The translations under genes and the position numbers were made by a program. A stretch of DNA of 64,000 bases, from contig CAJTVN010000019.1 in assembly GCA_910579685.1 (NCBI GenBank), forward strand, positions 33,525 through 97,524. Direction: 5' to 3'. This DNA comes from an uncultured Lachnospiraceae bacterium. GTDB taxonomy: Bacteria; Bacillota; Clostridia; Lachnospirales; Lachnospiraceae. Every line of letters begins with the position of its first letter. Within the stretch, counting starts at the first letter, position 1. The notes beneath the pieces are model-generated. The model was not told the origin of the DNA, did not search any database, and saw nothing but the letters and a program-made list of their open reading frames with translations. Below are positions 61,821-64,000 of this stretch, in pieces.

Positions 61821-63218
61821 TCACCAATTTCTGCGAAGGCCTCTGGGATAATGGTTTTTCATGATTCCGCCTGCCGCTTTGCCCCAGCCCAAGCTGTAAT
61901 TATCCACACCGAGCAGGCACCACCCCTTTTCCCCTGTCTCAAAGGTTTCACCGTTCAAATACCGCAGGGCAGAGGCCCGCATACCTGCCTGCGCGCTTTC
62001 CTCTCCCGCAAGAGGCACATACCTTTGTACTTCGCTCTTTCCGAGAGCAAGGGCCAGCGCATGGGCGGGCTCAAAGCGGTTCGTTTTCAGGGTTCCCAGG
62101 TGAAGGCCGGGACGCAGCGCCTTAAGGCCTTTGAGTGAAAAGATTCCCTCCGGCGCCAGATAGAGGCGCTGCCCGAACCGCACCAGAGTCCCTGGCAGCT
62201 CTGTCCTAAGATTTTCCCTTTTGAAGTCCGTATATTCCCCGCATTCCTTTTCCGGGATTCCACGCTCCTGTCCGGACTTTCCGCTCTTCTTTCCATCCCC
62301 GGCTTCTCCCTCTTTGCAAAGAACCGCGGCGAAATGCCCCTCTCCCCGCAGGCGGTGGGGCCACAGCCGGATCGTCTTTTCGATTTCCCCGTTTGCGCTC
62401 TCCTGTCCGCACCAGAGAGGATTTCCGCGCTCCATTCCCGGAAATCTTACCGGCTGTTCCAGTCCGAACTCAGGGTGTCTTTCCAGGAACCGGCAGATAC
62501 TGCCCTCGTCCTCCTCGGGCGCAAAGGTGCAAGTGGAGTAGACCAGCCTTCCGCCCTCCTTAAGCATTCCGGCGGCGCAGTCCAGTATTTCGTCCTGCCG
62601 CCCGGCGCACAGCCGCACGTTTTCTGCGCTCCACTGGCCGCAGGCATCCGCATTCTTGCGGAACATCCCCTCGCCGGAACAGGGGGCGTCCACCAGAACC
62701 CGGTCAAAATATCCGGGAAAACGGATGGCAAGCTCGTCCGGGGAATGATTCACCACAATAGCGTTTCGCACGCCCATTCTCTCTATGTTTTCCGAGAGAA
62801 TCCCGGCCCTTTTCGGATGGATCTCATTGCAGACCAGGATCCCTTCTCCTCTCATGGCTGCTGCAATCTGGGTGCTTTTTCCTCCGGGCGCCGCACACAG
62901 GTCAAGAATCCGCTCGCCTGGCTGAGCGTCCAGAAGCATGGCGGGAACCATGGCGCTTGCCTCCTGGATATAGTAAACTCCCGCCTCGTGATAAGGGTGC
63001 TTACCCGGTCTGTCCGCCTCCTCAAAGTAAAAGCCGTTCTCCTCCCAGGGAACCGGGGACAGGGAAAAAGGAGACAACTCCAAAAAGCGCCTGCCCTCCC
63101 CCTTTAACGGGTTCAGGCGAAGCGCCTGGCTTTTTGTCTCTTCATAGCTTGCAAGGAATGAGGGGAACTCCTCTCCCAGCATTTTTTTCATCCGCTCTAC
63201 AAATGCCAGTGGCAACAT
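61821..63218 (-). CDS. RNA (cytosine-C5)-methyltransferase, RsmF/NOL1-NOP2-Sun family
   Basis: The 465-residue enzyme methylates cytosine C5 in RNA (in bacteria usually 16S rRNA). S-adenosylmethionine and catalytic motifs are LDLCAAPGGKSTQIA, VLVDAPCSGEGMFR (with the release Cys) and VYSTCTFAPEEDEG (with the attacking Cys). The C-terminal part resembles the RsmF extra domain (GLKALRPGLHLGTLK). The N-terminal PUA-like segment of some relatives is not clear. It is 15 bases downstream of aspS and probably in the same transcript. Confidence 0.93.
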   Translation of the reverse strand: MLPLAFVERMKKMLGEEFPSFLASYEETKSQALRLNPLKGEGRRFLELSPFSLSPVPWEENGFYFEEADRPGKHPYHEAGVYYIQEASAMVPAMLLDAQPGERILDLCAAPGGKSTQIAAAMRGEGILVCNEIHPKRAGILSENIERMGVRNAIVVNHSPDELAIRFPGYFDRVLVDAPCSGEGMFRKNADACGQWSAENVRLCAGRQDEILDCAAGMLKEGGRLVYSTCTFAPEEDEGSICRFLERHPEFGLEQPVRFPGMERGNPLWCGQESANGEIEKTIRLWPHRLRGEGHFAAVLCKEGEAGDGKKSGKSGQERGIPEKECGEYTDFKRENLRTELPGTLVRFGQRLYLAPEGIFSLKGLKALRPGLHLGTLKTNRFEPAHALALALGKSEVQRYVPLAGEESAQAGMRASALRYLNGETFETGEKGWCLLGVDNYSLGWGKAAGGIMKNHYPRGLRRNW

Positions 63219-63233
63219 GGCTTTCCCTGTCCT

Positions 63234-64000
63234 TTACAGATCCTTTTCCTGGATGTCGATCTTAATGTGAACGTCGCGAAGCTGCTTTTCCTCCACCTCG
63301 GAGGGGGCGCCCATCATCACGTCCTGGGCCGTCTTGTTCATAGGGAAGGGAATGATCTCCCGGATGCTCTCCTCCCCTGCGATCAGCATCACCATGCGGT
63401 CCACTCCCGGTGCGATTCCCGCATGGGGAGGCGCCCCGTAGCAGAAGGCATTGTACATGGCCGGGAATTTGGCCTTCACATGCTCCTCGTCAAGGCCCAC
63501 CATCCGAAAGGCCTTCACCATGATCTCCGGGTCGTGGTTTCGCACTGCGCCGGAGGAAAGCTCCACGCCGTTGCATACCAGATCGTACTGATAGGCATAA
63601 ATGTCAAGAGGATCCTTCGTCTCAAGAGCCTCCATACCGCCCTGAGGCATGGAAAAGGGATTGTGACAGAATTCCAGCTCGCCGCTCTCCTCCCCGATCT
63701 CGTACATGGGGAAGTCCACGATCCAGCAGAACTCATAGCGCTCCTTTTTCATGTGTTTTTCGCTGATCTCACCCAGAAACCGCCGAAGCACGCCCGCAGT
63801 CTTCTGCGCTTCCAGAAGCTTTCCAGCGGCAAGACCCACGAAATCGCCGCACTTAAGGCCCAGGGCGTTTATTACGCTCGCCTTCCGATCCTGCAGGAAC
63901 TTGGAAATTCCTCCCACAAAGTCACCCTTCTCATCCAGCCGGAACCAGTAAACCTTCCTTCCGCTCTGAACCTCCACATCCCCGCAGAGCTTGTCGATCA
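63234..64000 (-). CDS. aspS: Aspartyl-tRNA synthetase (partial, C-terminal part)
   Basis: The final ~255 residues of a class II synthetase; the start lies beyond the right edge. Seen motifs are FCWIVDFPMYE, ELEFCHNPFSMPQGG, YDLVCNGVELSSGAVRNHDP and motif 3 APPHAGIAPGVDRMVMLIAG. The GAD-like insertion end (LGLKCGDFVGLAAG) is included. The bacterial-type AspRS insertion implies a ~590-residue full length. The RNA methyltransferase gene follows by 15 bases. Confidence 0.95.
   Translation of the reverse strand, partial: IDKLCGDVEVQSGRKVYWFRLDEKGDFVGGISKFLQDRKASVINALGLKCGDFVGLAAGKLLEAQKTAGVLRRFLGEISEKHMKKERYEFCWIVDFPMYEIGEESGELEFCHNPFSMPQGGMEALETKDPLDIYAYQYDLVCNGVELSSGAVRNHDPEIMVKAFRMVGLDEEHVKAKFPAMYNAFCYGAPPHAGIAPGVDRMVMLIAGEESIREIIPFPMNKTAQDVMMGAPSEVEEKQLRDVHIKIDIQEKDL

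Noticed and set aside
1..64000. CRISPR arrays, rRNA operons, prophage or transposon genes
   Set aside because: None were found: no regularly spaced repeats, rRNA signatures, integrases or transposase motifs.

Overview
The window is a 64 kb stretch of chromosome from a low-to-mid GC, Gram-positive anaerobe of the Clostridia, most likely family Lachnospiraceae (a gut commensal). The reasons are: a minimal SufC/SufB-like pair without SufS/SufU; single-chain PurL with a fused glutaminase domain; LplABC-type sugar importers with YesMN two-component systems; a lone ATP-cone protein; a GntR-clpC pair; ferredoxin-tailed aldo/keto reductase; strong GGAGG ribosome sites; and clear sigma-A type promoters. 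The genus cannot be named from what I can see. No rRNA, CRISPR array, transposase or prophage is visible. One tRNA (Trp) is present.

Region by region: (1) 1-8.9 kb holds a partial substrate-binding lipoprotein, a transglutaminase-like surface protein with a GH105 hydrolase, the minimal Suf pair, an XRE-HTH/aminotransferase fusion with a striking array of TGAACTT repeats at its promoter, a broken class II aminoacyl-tRNA-synthetase-like gene, and a membrane LuxR regulator paired with a MotA/ExbB-like protein. (2) 9-20.7 kb is a metal-handling cluster: a Cd/Zn cassette (HMA chaperone, P-type ATPase, ArsR/SmtB repressor), a copper cassette (CsoR, CopA with an extra C-terminal HMA domain), and an iron cassette (FeoB-associated Cys-rich peptide divergent from a short DtxR-type regulator). 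Each has a recognisable operator overlapping a good promoter. A Cache-type hybrid histidine kinase and an HD-GYP response regulator sit between the copper and iron cassettes. (3) 20.7-39.3 kb holds GH2 beta-mannosidase, a LysR regulator, carAB, a GH36 alpha-galactosidase, an LplABC-like sugar importer and the divergent yesNM sensor pair, i.e. plant-glycan use. (4) 39.3-52.4 kb holds purL, a TetR regulator, tRNA-Trp, a structured non-coding element, an LCP (LytR) cell-wall enzyme, radA, a small beta-rich protein, gntR-clpC, and an SH3-repeat membrane protein. (5) 52.4-64 kb holds purEMND, then an operon ATP-cone / pyrF / pyrE / two small membrane proteins / M29-like peptidase, a TPR lipoprotein, an RNA cytosine methyltransferase and the 3' part of aspS.

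Functionally the window mixes nucleotide biosynthesis (carAB, pyrEF, purLEMND), metal homeostasis, and glycan uptake and hydrolysis. The most unusual items are the HTH-aminotransferase with its repeat-array promoter and internal translation start; the structured 169-nt element beside tRNA-Trp; the 134-bp nested palindrome after the GH36 gene; and the ATP-cone protein heading the pyrimidine operon. All family calls come from reading motifs by eye; no database search was run.
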